Assembly (NCBI RefSeq): GCF_020283565.1 | Contig: NC_060061.1 | Span: forward strand, 43,871,362 to 43,935,361 | Length of the DNA stretch: 64,000 nt | Direction of reading: 5' to 3' | Source of the DNA: Trifolium pratense | Lineage: Eukaryota > Streptophyta > Magnoliopsida > Fabales > Fabaceae | Part shown: in pieces, positions 12,681 through 24,829 of the stretch | Numbering within the stretch: position 1 is the stretch's first letter | Layout of the letters: every line of letters starts with the position of its first letter | The notes under the pieces: generated by a model | Told to the model about the DNA's origin: nothing | Seen by the model: the letters and a program-made list of their open reading frames with translations, nothing else | Databases searched by the model: none | Position numbers and translations under genes: made by a program

Positions 12681-12830
12681 CAAGTCCTAGCTTAATTGAC
12701 AAAAAAAAAACCAAAATTGTTAGACTGGACCGGACGTCATGACTGAGATTAGAATCCCAACTCTCTCACTTGTGTGTGTGAGTTTATAATGACATCTTCA
12801 TTTCGTCTATTTGTAAAAAAAAAAAAACAC
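12681..12830 (+). mobile_element. Probable SINE remnant
   Basis: The sequence 'agtcctagcttaattgaca' resembles the tRNA-like head of legume SINEs. 'gactgagattagaatcccaac' occupies the B-box position, and the element ends in A13. The B box is degraded. Confidence 0.4.
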
Positions 12831-12961
12831 TACATTACAATGACTAACTCTGCATTTGTACACTGTCTTCCAAAAAGCCTATGGATTCCAAAACATAGTT
12901 TTTAGATGTTGGGGTTTATACAACAAATCTTTGCAACTTAGAAACAGTTTCTAAACTAACA

Positions 12962-15900
12962 ATGTCATCAAACCAAAACCTAAAAGACCTACAATGGTTT
13001 CTTCAAGCAATCACCATGGAGAACCAAAACCTACACAGCATTTCCTTCTACCTTTCCCAACCAACCTCAAATTGTTACCAAGAAACAAACAACTCCATAA
13101 ACATAAACATTTCCAAAGAAAATCAACAACACTTTTCCAACCTCTTAACATCACTAGCATCATCCAAGAACACAAGTTCAACTTTAAGAAACTTAGAGTT
13201 TCACAAAGTTGAATGGGAATCACAACAGGTAAAAAACCTTGAAACCCTTTTGAGGAATCATCAAAATTTAAAGCAAATTCTTTTTAGAAGAAATAGATTC
13301 AATGGAAAAAGTATGAAAGATTTTTCTGATATTTTGAAGGAAAATAAAGTTATTAAAGAGATTATGTTTTCAGAATCATGTATTGGTTCTAATGGAGCTG
13401 GTTTAATTGGTTCTTCTCTTATGGTTAATCATAGTTTAGAAGAGTTGCAGATTTGGGAAGATTCAATAGGTTCAAAAGGTGCTGAAGAACTTTCAAAGAT
13501 GATTGAAGTGAATCCAAATCTTAAGCTTTTAACTATTTTTGACTCAAATGCTATTACTGCTACACCTCTTATATCTGCAGTTTTGGCTAGAAATAGAACA
13601 ATGGAAGTTCATGTTTGGTGTGGTGATCAAAATGGTGAAAAAAGTTCTAAGGTTGTTGAATTTGTACCTGGTAACAGTACATTGAGAATTTACAAGCTTA
13701 ACCTTTCAGGTACTTGTAGAGTTGTTTGTTCTTTAGGAATGAATTTCACTGTTAAATCACTTGATATGACTGGTGTTAAGATAAAATCGAAATGCGCTAA
13801 GGAGTTTAGATGGGTTTTAGAACAAAACCAAACCATAAAAGAGGTTAATTTTTCAAGAACATGTCTTAAAGATAAGGGCATTGTGTATGTTGCAGCTGGA
13901 CTGTTTAAGAATCATAGTCTGCAAACTTTGCATCTAACTGGAAATTGGTTTCGTGGAATCGGTGTCGAGCATTTACTTTGTCCTTTGAGTAGATTTTCAT
14001 CATTGCAAATGCAAGCTAACATTAGTTTGAAGTGTGTTACTTTTGGAGGAGGGAGAACAAGAATAGGAAGGGATGGTTTGGCAGCTATAATGCAATTTCT
14101 TATAACGAACGAGACAGTAATGCGGTTTGGGATACATGATGATGAGAGTTTGAGACCAGATGATTTTGTTAAAATCTTTAAGAGCTTAGAGAAGAATGCT
14201 AGTTTGAAATGTTTGTCTTTGCAAGGTTGTAAAGGTGTTCAAGGAGAGACATTGCTGGAGATAATTATGGAGACATTGCAGATAAATCCTTGGATTGAAG
14301 AAATTGATCTCTCTAGAACACCTTTACATAATTCTGGAAAGACTAATGGAATTTATCAGAGATTAGGGCAGAATGAGAATCCTGAACCAGAAATGGATTT
14401 GATCAAAGATATGCCACTCACTGAGCCTAAGAGTTGCAGAGTTTTCTTTTGTGGACAAGAATGTGCAGGTAATGTTTTGAGTATTTATCTTTGATGTTTT
14501 AATATCGATTAATTTCGTGATACACCACCTTAAAAAATTAATCAAATTAGATCATGAAACTAAATTAAGCACTGTTTTCATATAAACATAAGCTAATAGT
14601 AAGTGTCTGTTTGGACTGATTTATTTGAGAGACTGTTTAGGAGATTTTATAGAAACAGCTCATGACATGTCCATAAGCTTACTTTTAAGCTTATTTTCAT
14701 AATCCAAGATAACTTATGAAAAGAGCTTACAGATTATATGAAAATAATTTGACTTTATTATGTCTTTTGTCATAGGAGTAGCTTAAACATAAGCATTTTT
14801 ATGATAAGGACTTATATGCTATAAGCACATAATTCAACTGTTTATCCAAATAGAATCAACCTGAAGTAGAGTTTAAATTCATATTTTCAGGCAAAACCAC
14901 ACTTTGTCAATCAGTATCGCAAAACTTCTCTTCTTCGGCGGCGCTTCCCTACTTGGATCAAGTAAGAACAATAGTGAATCCAGTGGAGCAGGCTGTTAAA
15001 ACAACAGGAATGAAGATAAAAACATTTAAAGATGAAGATACAAAGATTTCAATCTGGAATTTAGCTGGTCAACATGAGTTTTTCTCACTTCATGATCTTA
15101 TGTTCCCGGGGCACGGAAGTGCATCGATTTTCATCATTGTATCGAGTTTATTCAGGAAGCCAGGTAATAGAGAACCCAAAAGCACTGCAGAGATTGAAGA
15201 GGATTTGCAATATTGGCTAAGGTTCATAGTTTCCAACTCCAAAAGAGCAGTGCAACAATGCATGCTGCCTAGTGTAGCTGTTGTTCTTACACACTTTGAT
15301 AAAATCAACCAATCATCACAAAATTTGCAGCAAACGGTCGATTCAATTCAAAGACTGAGAGAGAAGTTTCAAGGATATGTTGAATTCTACCCAACTATAT
15401 TCACGGTTGATGCACGATCATCAGCATCAGTTAGTAAACTCACCCATCACATCCGAAAGACATGCAAAACAATTCTACAAAGAGTACCGCGAGTTTACCA
15501 ACTTTGCAATGATCTGATACAGATTTTATCTGAATGGAGAGCAGAGAATTACAACAAGCCAGCTATGAAGTGGAAGGAGTTTGGTGAGTTGTGTCAAGTA
15601 AAAGTCCCACATTTGAGAATCCGATCGAGACATTATAATAAAGAAGCGGTTGAAATGAAACGAAAAGCTGTTGCTACTTGTCTTCATCACGTTGGTGAAG
15701 TGATTTATTTTGATGAGTTGGAGTTTCTAATTTTAGACTGCGAGTGGTTCTGTGGTGAAGTACTTGGTCAGCTCATAAAGTTGAATGTTAGAAAGCATCA
15801 CTCTTCCGAAAACAATGGATTCATTAGTAGGAAGGAACTTGAGAAAATCTTAAGAGGAAGTTTACAAAGTCCAATTCCTGGTATGGGATCAAAGGTATTT

Positions 15901-18049
15901 GAGAACTTAGATGCTAGTGACCTTGTGAGAATGATGCTTAAACTTGAACTTTGTTATGAGCAAGATCCATCGGATCAAAATTCTCTACTATTGATTCCCT
16001 CCATTCTTGAAGAAGGTAGAGCAAAGCCTCAGAAGTGGCAGATAAGCTCACCAGATTGTCTTTATGCTGGACGCCATCTTGAGTGTGATGATTCAAGTCA
16101 TATGTTTCTAACTCCTGGATTCTTCCCTCGCTTACAGGCAAGAGTTTCTCCATCGTGTTCCTCTTTTTTCCCTCTGTTTCACCCTTTTCAGTTGTTTCTC
16201 GCAAGCTCTTTTTCATTTTTTTATATGAATTTATTCCTGCACTTATAGTTTCAAATCAGTTGTAAATCTTAAAATGCAGAAAATAGTGGTTTGTTCGAAT
16301 TCTGCTATGCTATAGCGCTATAAGACTGCTATTTATGCTTTGTATTAAATAGCTGCTATTTGACAACATTTTCCCAAAATTCATTCAATGTTGGTTATTT
16401 TTCTGATGATAGATATTCATATAACACAAAAGAGGTTCAAAGAATGCAGGAACATTCTATAAAATAGATTGGAAGGCACATCATTAGGATATACCTGCAA
16501 TTCTGAAAAATATATCAACTATATGACACCCATTTAACTACATTTTTAAAAACTGATTATATTTTGTTCTTCACTCATAAGTCCTCAAAGCTACAATCTC
16601 TAGAATTTTCAGTATTTCTTTTACTACAATTTTCTGATTGAATTTTTTCATTTGGTGCTGCAGGTGCACCTTCACAACAAAATAAAGTCTCTCATGAATC
16701 AACATGGCGCAACTTACAGTCTTGAGAAGTACCTCATTTCAATCAGCATTAATGGAATCTATATCAGAGTTGAGCTTGGAGGACAACTCGGTTACTATAT
16801 CGACATTCTTGCATGCTCCACCAAAAACTTGACAGAAACTTTAAGAGTCATTCAGCAACTTATAATACCGGCTATTCAAAGTGTTTGCCATGGGATCACC
16901 ATGACTGAAAGTGTCATTAGACCTGAATGCGTGCGAAATTTGACACCACCTAGATACAGAAGAACTCAATTTGCTTCCCTGCAGCAACTGAAACAAGCAC
17001 TACTTTCACTTCCAGCAGACAGCATGTATGATTATCAACACACATGGAGTTTGGTCTTGGATTCTGGCAGGCCTATTCTCCACGAAGGGTTTGATTTTGC
17101 GCGAGACCTTTTATCGGATGATGACTTCCGGGAAGTGCTGCATCGCAGATATCATGATCTACACAGTCTTGCTCAGGAACTGCAAATCCCACCTGAAAAC
17201 AACCCTGAAGGGCAAGATCAAGCTGTAACCTTAAGCAATGAAGCTGAAAGAGTTGAACCAACCTTTGGAGGCATTGCTAAAGGGGTTGAAGAAGTTTTAC
17301 AAAGATTGAAAATTATTGAACAAGAAATCCGAGACTTGAAGCAAGAAATCCAAGGGCTCAGATATTACGAACACAGACTCCTACTTGAGCTTCATCGCAA
17401 AGTGAATTACATAGCAACCTTCAATTCTCAAGTAGAGGAGAGGAAAGTACCTAACATGTTCTATTTCGTAAAAGCAGAGAACTACTCAAGGAGACTGATC
17501 ACCAGCATGGTTTCTGGCATGACAGCTCTCCGGCTTCACATGTTATGCGAGTTTCGGGGACAAATGCATGTTGTTGAAGATCAAATGGGTTGTGAAATGA
17601 TGCAAGTTGATAACATGGCCGTGAAGTCTTTAGCTCCATATATGAAAAAGTTCATGGTTATGGTAACTTTTGCTCTTAAAATAGGAGCTCATCTTGCAGC
17701 TGGAATGGGGGAAATGATACCAGATTTGAGCAAGGAAGTGGCTCATTTGGCTGGCTCTTCAGTTCTCTTTGGTGCAGCAGGGGCAACTGCAGCTGGTCTT
17801 GTAGGGGCTGCTGCTATCGGTCGTAGAAACAGGTCCACGGAAGGTTCAAGGGGCATTCAACAAGACATAAAAGCAGCACAGCAATGGATGGTTGATTTCT
17901 TGAGGGAAAGGAGGTGTTCCACAGGGAAGGATATTGCAGAGAAGTTCGGACTATGGCGTGTAAGGTACAGGGATAATGGTCAGATTGCATGGATCTGTAG
18001 AAGGCACATGTACGAGAGATCTGCAGAGATAATTGAAGTGCCTATTTGA
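12962..18049 (+). CDS. TRN1: TORNADO1-type LRR-Roc-COR protein
   Basis: Exons are 12962-14468, 14891-16137 and 16664-18049, all in frame, giving 1379 residues. That is close to the roughly 1380 I recall for Arabidopsis TRN1/LOPPED1. Residues 1-500 are an Asn-rich start and leucine-rich repeats. The Roc GTPase-like domain follows: P-loop GQECAGKT (residues 498-505), NLAG near 559-562 where DxxG is usual, and THFD near 636-639 for the NKxD motif. A COR-like region, a predicted coiled coil and an Ala/Gly-rich hydrophobic stretch near the C terminus come next. TRN1 acts with tetraspanin TRN2 in auxin-related leaf and root patterning. Intron 1 splits the last Gly codon of the P-loop. Intron 2 uses a GC donor (CAG|GCAAGA). 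No disabling change is visible. Confidence 0.93.
14598..14866. mobile_element. MITE-like element in TRN1 intron 1
   Basis: The left end TGTCTGTTTGGA and the right end TCCAAATAGAATC are loosely inverted. Between them are repeated AAGCTTA/TAAGCTT motifs, typical of hAT-like MITEs of legumes. No exact target duplication was found. Confidence 0.45.
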
Positions 18050-19117
18050 AACAGAAGAAATTGTTATACAACACTGGGAACCTTAGTTTTCAAGTTTCTT
18101 TTTTTTTTTTTTTTTTGTTTGTTTTTTGTCTGTATCTGAACCATGAATATCAGAATATGGCATGTATTGAAGTTCTCCGGAACATTAAGAGTTCAAATGT
18201 TCATCTAGTGCATTTCAATTGAGGATGAGTTTCGCAAAATCATAGCGTGCCACCGTGATTTTGGCAAAAATTACACTTCGGAGTTTGAACAAAATCACAG
18301 TGCCACCACCGCGATTTCATCAAATTCACCGTGATTCTGCTAGATTTTAGCTTCTAACTTGATGGAATCTTCTTCACTAACATTTCTGATTATCTGATAT
18401 GATATAATTACATTTAAGAGTGTTTTTCAAATTAATTAAGAATAAACATGACTATTCCCAAAAATATAAAATTGACAAATAAAATTTAGGCCAAAAAACC
18501 ATAAAGGCTCATGATACTGTATGGCATGAGCTTTTGCATGTGAAACAGAAGAAAGCTAAATCCTGGAGATTTTTCTTTATCTACTTTAGTGTTCACCATG
18601 TGAATGTGGGACCATATTATCACTAGTAGTATCCATCATTAATAGTATGTTGTATCATAAAGTTCAATTCACAATCATTGACATTAAAAACAAAAGGACA
18701 AAGAAAGAAGGTAACACAGAAAAGATCATGTAACAGTTAAGATAGCAACAAGCTTGTGAGAGTACAAAGTTATATTCCCTGTAACCTACAACATCAGAAG
18801 AAATACAGAAGGAGACACCACACTGGATACTACATTATTTCATTTCACTGCTATTATCAGTTTTCTGGACTCGAACTCCCTATGGTCAACGAAAACACAC
18901 AGTCCCACACACAAGGGATCTGATCGTTGGATGAAGATTAGAACGACTGTATTTTGAATTTGCTACATTGACTTTCAAATACATATTGAATACGATCCAA
19001 TCTTCATCTAACGACCGAGATCCATGACTGCATGACTAAAGAGAATCCAAACCTTAGCTTTCGTTCTAAAATCTAAAGTCACCTGCCCGTATTCCCTTAA
19101 ACCAAGGAAGCAAAATC
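18050..19117. other. Convergent 3' ends of TRN1 and the C2 gene
   Basis: This interval should hold the 3' UTRs of the two convergent genes and a T20-type run near 18100. Apart from an inverted repeat listed separately, nothing else is recognised. Confidence 0.5.
18917..19022. repeat. Short inverted repeat able to form a hairpin
   Basis: The arm gatctgatcgttggatgaag near 18918 pairs with 'cttcatctaacgaccgagatc' near 19001-19021, with few mismatches over about 26 bases and a loop of about 50 bases. It lies in the likely 3' UTR of the C2 gene. It may be a small MITE or a structured UTR element. Confidence 0.55.
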
Positions 19118-20422
19118 TCAAAAGAAAGCTCTGCTCCCATAATAGACACGGGAGGTACCATTGTTAGATGGTGGTAGCTTCTGCTCAGTACTTGAATTTC
19201 CAGAACTAGTAGGTTCCCTTTCAATGTCCATATTAGGAAGTTTCATTTTTGCCAATGACTCGGTAAATTGTTGCATACTTTTCATGTACATGTCAACTAT
19301 ATCCTGCTGCACCATCTGCGGCTCTGGCTCGATGTTCACAGTCACAACAGGCTTAGGGAATAAATCACTCGGAACAACACTTGAAGAATCACTCTCACCA
19401 TCTTTGACATCCACTTTTTTTGGTTGCTCGGTGCCTGAAACTTGTTCGTGACCAGGGTACTTAGAAGCTGCAGCAGCATCAGATGATTCTGAGCTTTCAG
19501 GTGCAGGAGAAGAAACTCCATTTGTTGACACACTGCTCGGTGGAGAATCAACCTTAGGAGGTTGCACTTGCACAGACTCTTCACTGCATGCCGAGAAGCT
19601 TTCCACAAGCCGAACACCTGCTTCAGAACTATGATCATCAGCATCAGAAGTGGCCAAGCTATCAGAGCACTGAGTCTCCTCACACGAAATGCCAAAGTAT
19701 TCTGAAACCATTAAGTGGTCTTCATTTACAATCTTAGGATCTGGAAACTCAATTTTATCCAAATCTCTGGCCAACGACTCAGATGTTTCCGAGTCCTGCA
19801 CAGTCAGATGATTCGCCACTTTCCTCGGCATTTCAGATATTGCCATAACATCAGGTGTAGCACCGGTATAAGCAATTGACAACTGAACAAAACCTGAAGG
19901 AGAATGAAACAGATCATTTGAAGAAAGCGTTGAAAGAGAAAACTCTTTCTCTAGTTTCCCATTCTGAACTAGTACTTCCGACAACGGTACTAAAGCAAAA
20001 CCGAGCAACTGATCTTCAAGATAATTCTTCACCCTGCTAAGCATCCATATCTCACATTTGAGAGAAGAATCAACATCCCAAACATTGATACGAAGATTGT
20101 CATTAAACACAGGGTTCCTTCCTCCTCCATTGATAGTCTTGGTAGATACAGTGTTCTCAGGATTACTTGTCAGGCAAATCTTAGCATAAACATCTTGCTT
20201 GTGGTATATGCAAATGTTCTGAATGTCTCTAGCCTGATGTATGTAAACGTCAAGCACTCCAACGCATTCCTCGGCATTTGACATGATAGTTTCCTTTCCA
20301 TTGACCTCAATGTCCTTAGAGGAAGGACCATTGCTTTGTGTTAAAGCATCAGACCTGTGCTTCTCACCTTCACCCAAGATTGAGGTTCTGAAGGGTGACA
20401 CAACAGATTGTGGAGAATCCAT
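19118..20422 (-). CDS. C2-domain (CaLB-type) protein
   Basis: One coding exon of 434 residues. An N-terminal Ser/Pro-rich segment (1-50) precedes a single C2 domain at about residues 54-185. Recognisable blocks there are GVLDVYIHQARDIQNI, the DVYAKI strand and the NPVFNDN motif. The rest is acidic and Ser-rich and ends in an amphipathic block around VDMYMKSMQQFTESLAKMK. C2 domains bind membranes, often through Ca2+, but only some of the usual Asp ligands are obvious, so Ca2+ binding is uncertain. The chosen ATG is the first after an acceptor at 20455 (gacag|GTTCCC). A 5' UTR intron spans 20456-21221, with an untranslated first exon from about 21222 to 21340. Its partner genes are unknown. It converges on TRN1. 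Confidence 0.88.
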   Translation of the reverse strand: MDSPQSVVSPFRTSILGEGEKHRSDALTQSNGPSSKDIEVNGKETIMSNAEECVGVLDVYIHQARDIQNICIYHKQDVYAKICLTSNPENTVSTKTINGGGRNPVFNDNLRINVWDVDSSLKCEIWMLSRVKNYLEDQLLGFALVPLSEVLVQNGKLEKEFSLSTLSSNDLFHSPSGFVQLSIAYTGATPDVMAISEMPRKVANHLTVQDSETSESLARDLDKIEFPDPKIVNEDHLMVSEYFGISCEETQCSDSLATSDADDHSSEAGVRLVESFSACSEESVQVQPPKVDSPPSSVSTNGVSSPAPESSESSDAAAASKYPGHEQVSGTEQPKKVDVKDGESDSSSVVPSDLFPKPVVTVNIEPEPQMVQQDIVDMYMKSMQQFTESLAKMKLPNMDIEREPTSSGNSSTEQKLPPSNNGTSRVYYGSRAFF

Positions 20423-21344
20423 GATCAAATGATTCAAATCACAGTAATTGGGAACCTGTCAAAGCACAGCAGCTACAAGAATGTCAAAAATTCACACTAA
20501 ATTATAAGTCAAACTTCAAAACTAAAACAAAAGACACAAAATTCTTATGCTTAAATCCCACATCTAGGTACTAGCATAACACAAAATTCACTAATCAAGA
20601 ACTAAAAACACAGCTTAAATAAACTGAACTAAAATCTAGAGTTAAGCAGATCCAAAAAATAGAAACAAACACCACTCTGCATATAAAGCAACATAGATAG
20701 AAAATAAAAAGGAAAGAAAGAAGCTTGAATTTGAGTTCCTCCAAACCTTTGAGAAGCCAATTCAGAAATGAGAATTAAGGTCAACAAAACACAAGTGGAA
20801 CAACCAAAACCTATAAACCTCTCAAAATTGAAACTTTCAAATGATATTTACTCAAATAAACCTAGAATTGTCCAAGTTTAAAAACTAGCCAAAACAATGA
20901 AAAGGGTAGTGAAAAATTTCATCAGATTCCAATAAAGCTACAAACTTTATTTGCTCTAAACAGGAAAAAACAATTCCACAGAATCCAAGAGAGGAAAAAC
21001 AGGAAAAGCATAAACACGACAACCTATGCTACATGACAGAATTCCAACACAACCCCACTTTAAATTTCTCTTCAAATAACACAAAAAAGTACTAAAAAAC
21101 AAACAAAAATTCAAACTAGAACCAATCAATCAAAATCTTCAAAAAGAAAAGTAAATAAATCTGCAAAGGTAATAAAGAATGGAATTTTCAGGTTGAAACA
21201 TAAGATGATGTGGTTTTTTACCTGTCTTTGTGGATTGAAAGTCAAAGTGGAATCTTTGTTTGTGTTTGTGTGTGGCTCAAAAACAGAATCAAAGGATGTT
21301 TGAGTGGGTGAACTTCGGTAAGTGTTTGAGAAAGAACAAAGTTG

Positions 21345-21718
21345 TTTAAAGGGAAAGGATGAAACTGATTGCTAAGAAAGATAAATTAATGAGTGTAGGG
21401 ATCTATCTATGAGGAAATTACATACAATAAAGTGCAACTTTGTGTATTTGGAGTGTAGTGTAGTTGTATAATTTTTTTTTTTGGAAAAGGCAAAATGGCA
21501 TTAAAAGCAAAAAGACTTGTGTTAGAATTTTTCTTTGGAGTGTAGTGTAGTTGTATAATAATAGTATAATACTATAATATATACGGTAGGAACTATGATG
21601 GGAAACCAAATTATTTTTTATGCATATATGGGAAACCAGCTATAGCCTATTTTTGTAACAATGGAAGAAAGTGTTAGAAAATTACACCAATTATATGTGT
21701 GATTTAAAAAGTAGTCGG
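21345..21718. other. Upstream region of the C2 gene
   Basis: This probably holds promoter sequence of the minus-strand C2 gene. The 19-base sequence tggagtgtagtgtagttgtataa appears twice in full or part (near 21448 and 21537), suggesting a small local duplication. I see no clear TATA box. Confidence 0.35.
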
Positions 21719-21835
21719 AAAAGCCACTTGGTTTGGTCTAGTGGTGAGGGGTTTGGGTAGTATGTTATATCAAGATTGAAGTCAAAATATATTTGACGAA
21801 TATAATTGATCTATAGTATAAATAATTTTTCATGT
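21719..21835 (+). mobile_element. Truncated SINE head
   Basis: The text 'ttggtttggtctagtggtga' then 'ggggtttgggtagta' is the A-box region typical of Au-type SINEs. No B box follows, so it is a truncated copy. Confidence 0.45.
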
Positions 21836-21914
21836 GTTAGAAACACTTTTTTATAGTTTAACGGTTCTTTAGGTGTAAAATATTATATCTTTACCAATCG
21901 AACTAAGTCCATAT

Positions 21915-22012
21915 TGTTGTTGCGAATATAACTTATATGTGGGATCTGGAATTCGAACTCAGACCACTTTAATAATATCTTTGGTATCTATCATTTGAGC
22001 TACACTCATAGA
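21915..22012 (-). mobile_element. tRNA-derived SINE remnant
   Basis: Read on the minus strand: gtgtagctcaaatgatag (A-box-like) followed by gagttcgaattccagatccc (B-box-like). No functional tRNA fold is expected. Confidence 0.55.
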
Positions 22013-22210
22013 ATTAATTAGTAAAAATAATATAAAAATATTGGAATTCATTCCAAATAAGCTGCATTCATTTATTCATCTAAATGATGAAATTATAGAC
22101 ATTTCAGCCAAAAAAAATAAAACACTCTTTTTAATATTCTTTCTAATATTTACTCTCTAATTAGTTGAAATTAATGTGGATCCCTCATTTTAGAAATAGA
22201 TTTAACTTCT

Positions 22211-22331
22211 TTTTTTTTGTAGAAGCTAAATTTACTCATCCAAATTAACACAAGAGATAATCGAACCTGAGACCTTAAGAAGGAGCACACTGTCAGATCT
22301 CAAGTCAATACCACTGGACCAACTCAAATGG
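22211..22331 (-). mobile_element. Au-type SINE
   Basis: On the minus strand it begins 'gagttggtccagtggtattg' and carries the B box 'aggttcgattatc', then ends in an A8 tail (the T run at 22211-22218). Spacing between the boxes is normal for tRNA-derived SINEs. Confidence 0.65.
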
Positions 22332-22632
22332 ATTAGAAATAGATTTTTCTTAAAGTGGTGAGACTCACATAATTTTCATTCAATTAGAAAATGAGTGTTA
22401 AAAGAGTCTTCAAAAGAGAGTGTTGTTGTTAACTATTCACCAAAAAAACAAATAGAGTCTTGTTATCACTCTTCCGAATTTTTACATGGGAGGTATAATT
22501 CAAACCATTCACTATTTTTAGACGAAATGATAAACATCATCTAAAACTCGCACACATGAATGTGAAGTTTCGTTCGAACGCAATAAAAATGTTGAACTAA
22601 CAATACAGATAAATCATTTACTTTATTCAATC

Positions 22633-22637
<5 letters not shown>

Positions 22638-22716
<79 letters not shown>
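22638..22716. repeat. (TA)n microsatellite
   Basis: A TA run of nearly 80 bases. Confidence 0.95.
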
Positions 22717-22719
<3 letters not shown>

Positions 22720-23478
22720 CATAACCAACCAGTGACCCTAAATAATTTTTTTATAACAATGTTATTGTTATGAAATATACCGCTATTGGCAAGAAATATA
22801 TTGTGCTATCTAATTGCGACTATATATTTCTTGTGTATAAAAAACATCTTCAAATGTATTTTTGTCGGTCATTTTAATCAATGAAATTCACGAGCTGGTT
22901 TTTTTTTTCAGTGGTAAATAATATTATTATATATTAAAAAACAAAGAGGGACAAATACAAAAGGTAGAAACCAAGCATCACCAAAATGAGTATCGTAAGT
23001 ACTAAAAAAACACAACGCTCCAGAAATACCAAAATCCGGCTACCATAATAGGGGCACCGAAAACACACATCTAACCCTAAAAAACAACATGCACCAAAAA
23101 TAAAAATGCTAATAGAGAAAAGAAGGTCGAAAAGAAGAACAACATGGAACAGTCCACCCACGAGTCCGAGAAAACGAAACCGAACACAACACCTCACTAA
23201 CCTCTATTAGCGCCAACATAAGACAAATTGCACTTCACACTCATAGAAGGAGCAGAGAGACCCATGATTCTTTGCCAAAAACTATTTTTAGATAAAAAAT
23301 TTACCTTATCAACCAAAGTGTCGACATAAACTAATTGCCCAAACCAATCAAAAACAGGCGGATTCTACTGTGAAATAGCTTGTTAAGTATTTCACGGTGC
23401 ACAAGTAAATTTTTACCATTGGATATTGAGAGTGCACCATATCTATCATATATTTCTACAGCATATTTTTTCTCACTT

Positions 23479-23590
23479 TTGGGGGGCCAAAATCAAGCAA
23501 TTGTGAAATTTAGAGGGTTAAAATCAAGCATTTGAAATGTGGGGGGCCAAAATCAAGCAATTGTGAAACTTGAGGGGCCAAAACTGCATT
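23479..23590. repeat. Short tandem repeat with ggggggccaaaatc units
   Basis: The sequence ggggggccaaaatcaagcaa occurs at about 23480 and 23541, with a partial unit between them and another after. The period is about 30/60 bases. Confidence 0.65.
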
Positions 23591-24140
23591 TAAGCCTTTT
23601 AAAAATAAACCTTAACAAATCCATTATCTCATCGTCGGAGTCAGACACTGTTACCAGCCGCCGTAATGCGACCCCCAACGACACCAACTACCGTCGCCGG
23701 CCGACCCCGACAACAACTCCTCCTGAACCTCCCCTTCATCATCTTCTCTTCACTTGCAACCTTCACAAGGTGAGGATTATCAATACCACCACCCAATGTT
23801 CACAGTCAGATCTTGCAAAATTCCTTTCATCCATTTTTTACTATGATAGTGTTTATTTTATTATTAATCTTAATCATTTCAATTTGATTTTTCCTCATTT
23901 CTAATTCCAACAATATTACCATAAAACAATATTTACAATGATATAAAAAAAAACTCTAATAAGCAAGAAAAATGGAGAAAAGATGAAAATAAGTAAATGA
24001 AATATTTTATGGAGAGTGAAATTTATGTGCTTTGGCCAACCACTTATGTTCTGGGGTTTGATGTTGAGGTTGAGTTTTTGTTCTAACAGTGAAGGTGGAA
24101 AGACGAAGGTGTGGAAGAGAGAGGAGGAACATGTGCATTA

Positions 24141-24166
24141 GGGGGGGGGGGGGGGGGGGGGGGGGG
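24141..24166. repeat. G26 homopolymer
   Basis: Twenty-six consecutive G residues, a potential quadruplex-forming tract, in otherwise AT-rich intergenic DNA. Confidence 0.95.
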
Positions 24167-24829
24167 AGAGATATGGTGTGGAGAGCATACTATTAATTTA
24201 TTTTGATCTAAGGGTAGTAAAAGGTCTTTCATGATACAAGACTTAGGCAACTTGTGCAGGTTAGAAAAAGCCTCAAAAACATACATATTGGATTGGATTT
24301 ACACAATTTTTTTGGTAAAATTTGAACCACAGACCGATAGAAAATGGGTTAGTTTGGACTAGATTGATCGGGTGACATTTTTAAGTGCAAATTTATAGTA
24401 TAAAAAAATTACACTTTTTTAATAATATTTTAGGATTTTCAAATGTAAAATTTAAAAACAAAGTAAAATTCCTCGTATCTTAATGCATTATATATTAAAA
24501 CACATTCAAATTATCCATTTATAAACACTACAAGCTAGTAGTAGTTGCAGCAGAATAGGCAGTATCCTACACATTCACCCCTTAAGGTTTTTAAACCAAT
24601 CATTAAAAGTGAATTTGTAAAATCAACAACAAAACTAGATTAGTCTAAAAAAACCAACAAATTAAACTTCAGACATGTGGATTGTGAGGAGTATTCATAT
24701 GTATCACACATTTATATGCCAAAATCGTCGTTTGATTTTTTTATAATGAAATAATTTTTTTATTTTTTCTATGCAAATCTAACCCACAGCTTGTAGGTCT
24801 CAAATTCAAACCTGAATTAAGATGTTCAA

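Larger units (their letters stand above)
22332..24829. other. Intergenic DNA rich in simple repeats
   Basis: This stretch holds the (TA)n, ggggggccaaaatc and G-run repeats listed separately. An open frame at 23539-23904 has a Thr/Pro-rich segment encoded by a locally GC-rich patch (23630-23720). It has no family features and starts inside a repeat, so I do not call it a gene. Confidence 0.5.

Noticed and set aside
16138..16248. Continuation of TRN1 exon 2 to the stop at 16248 as a truncated protein
   Set aside because: The extension is Phe/Ser-rich and unlike the family, whereas the GC donor at 16138 joins exactly in frame to the conserved continuation. Retention could still occur in some transcripts.
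19161..19695. Open frames overlapping the C2 gene in other frames
   Set aside because: They are alternative-frame readings of a well-supported coding exon.
23539..23904. A 121-codon frame with a Thr/Pro-rich stretch
   Set aside because: It starts within a tandem repeat, has no family features, and its only unusual part is a short GC-rich patch.
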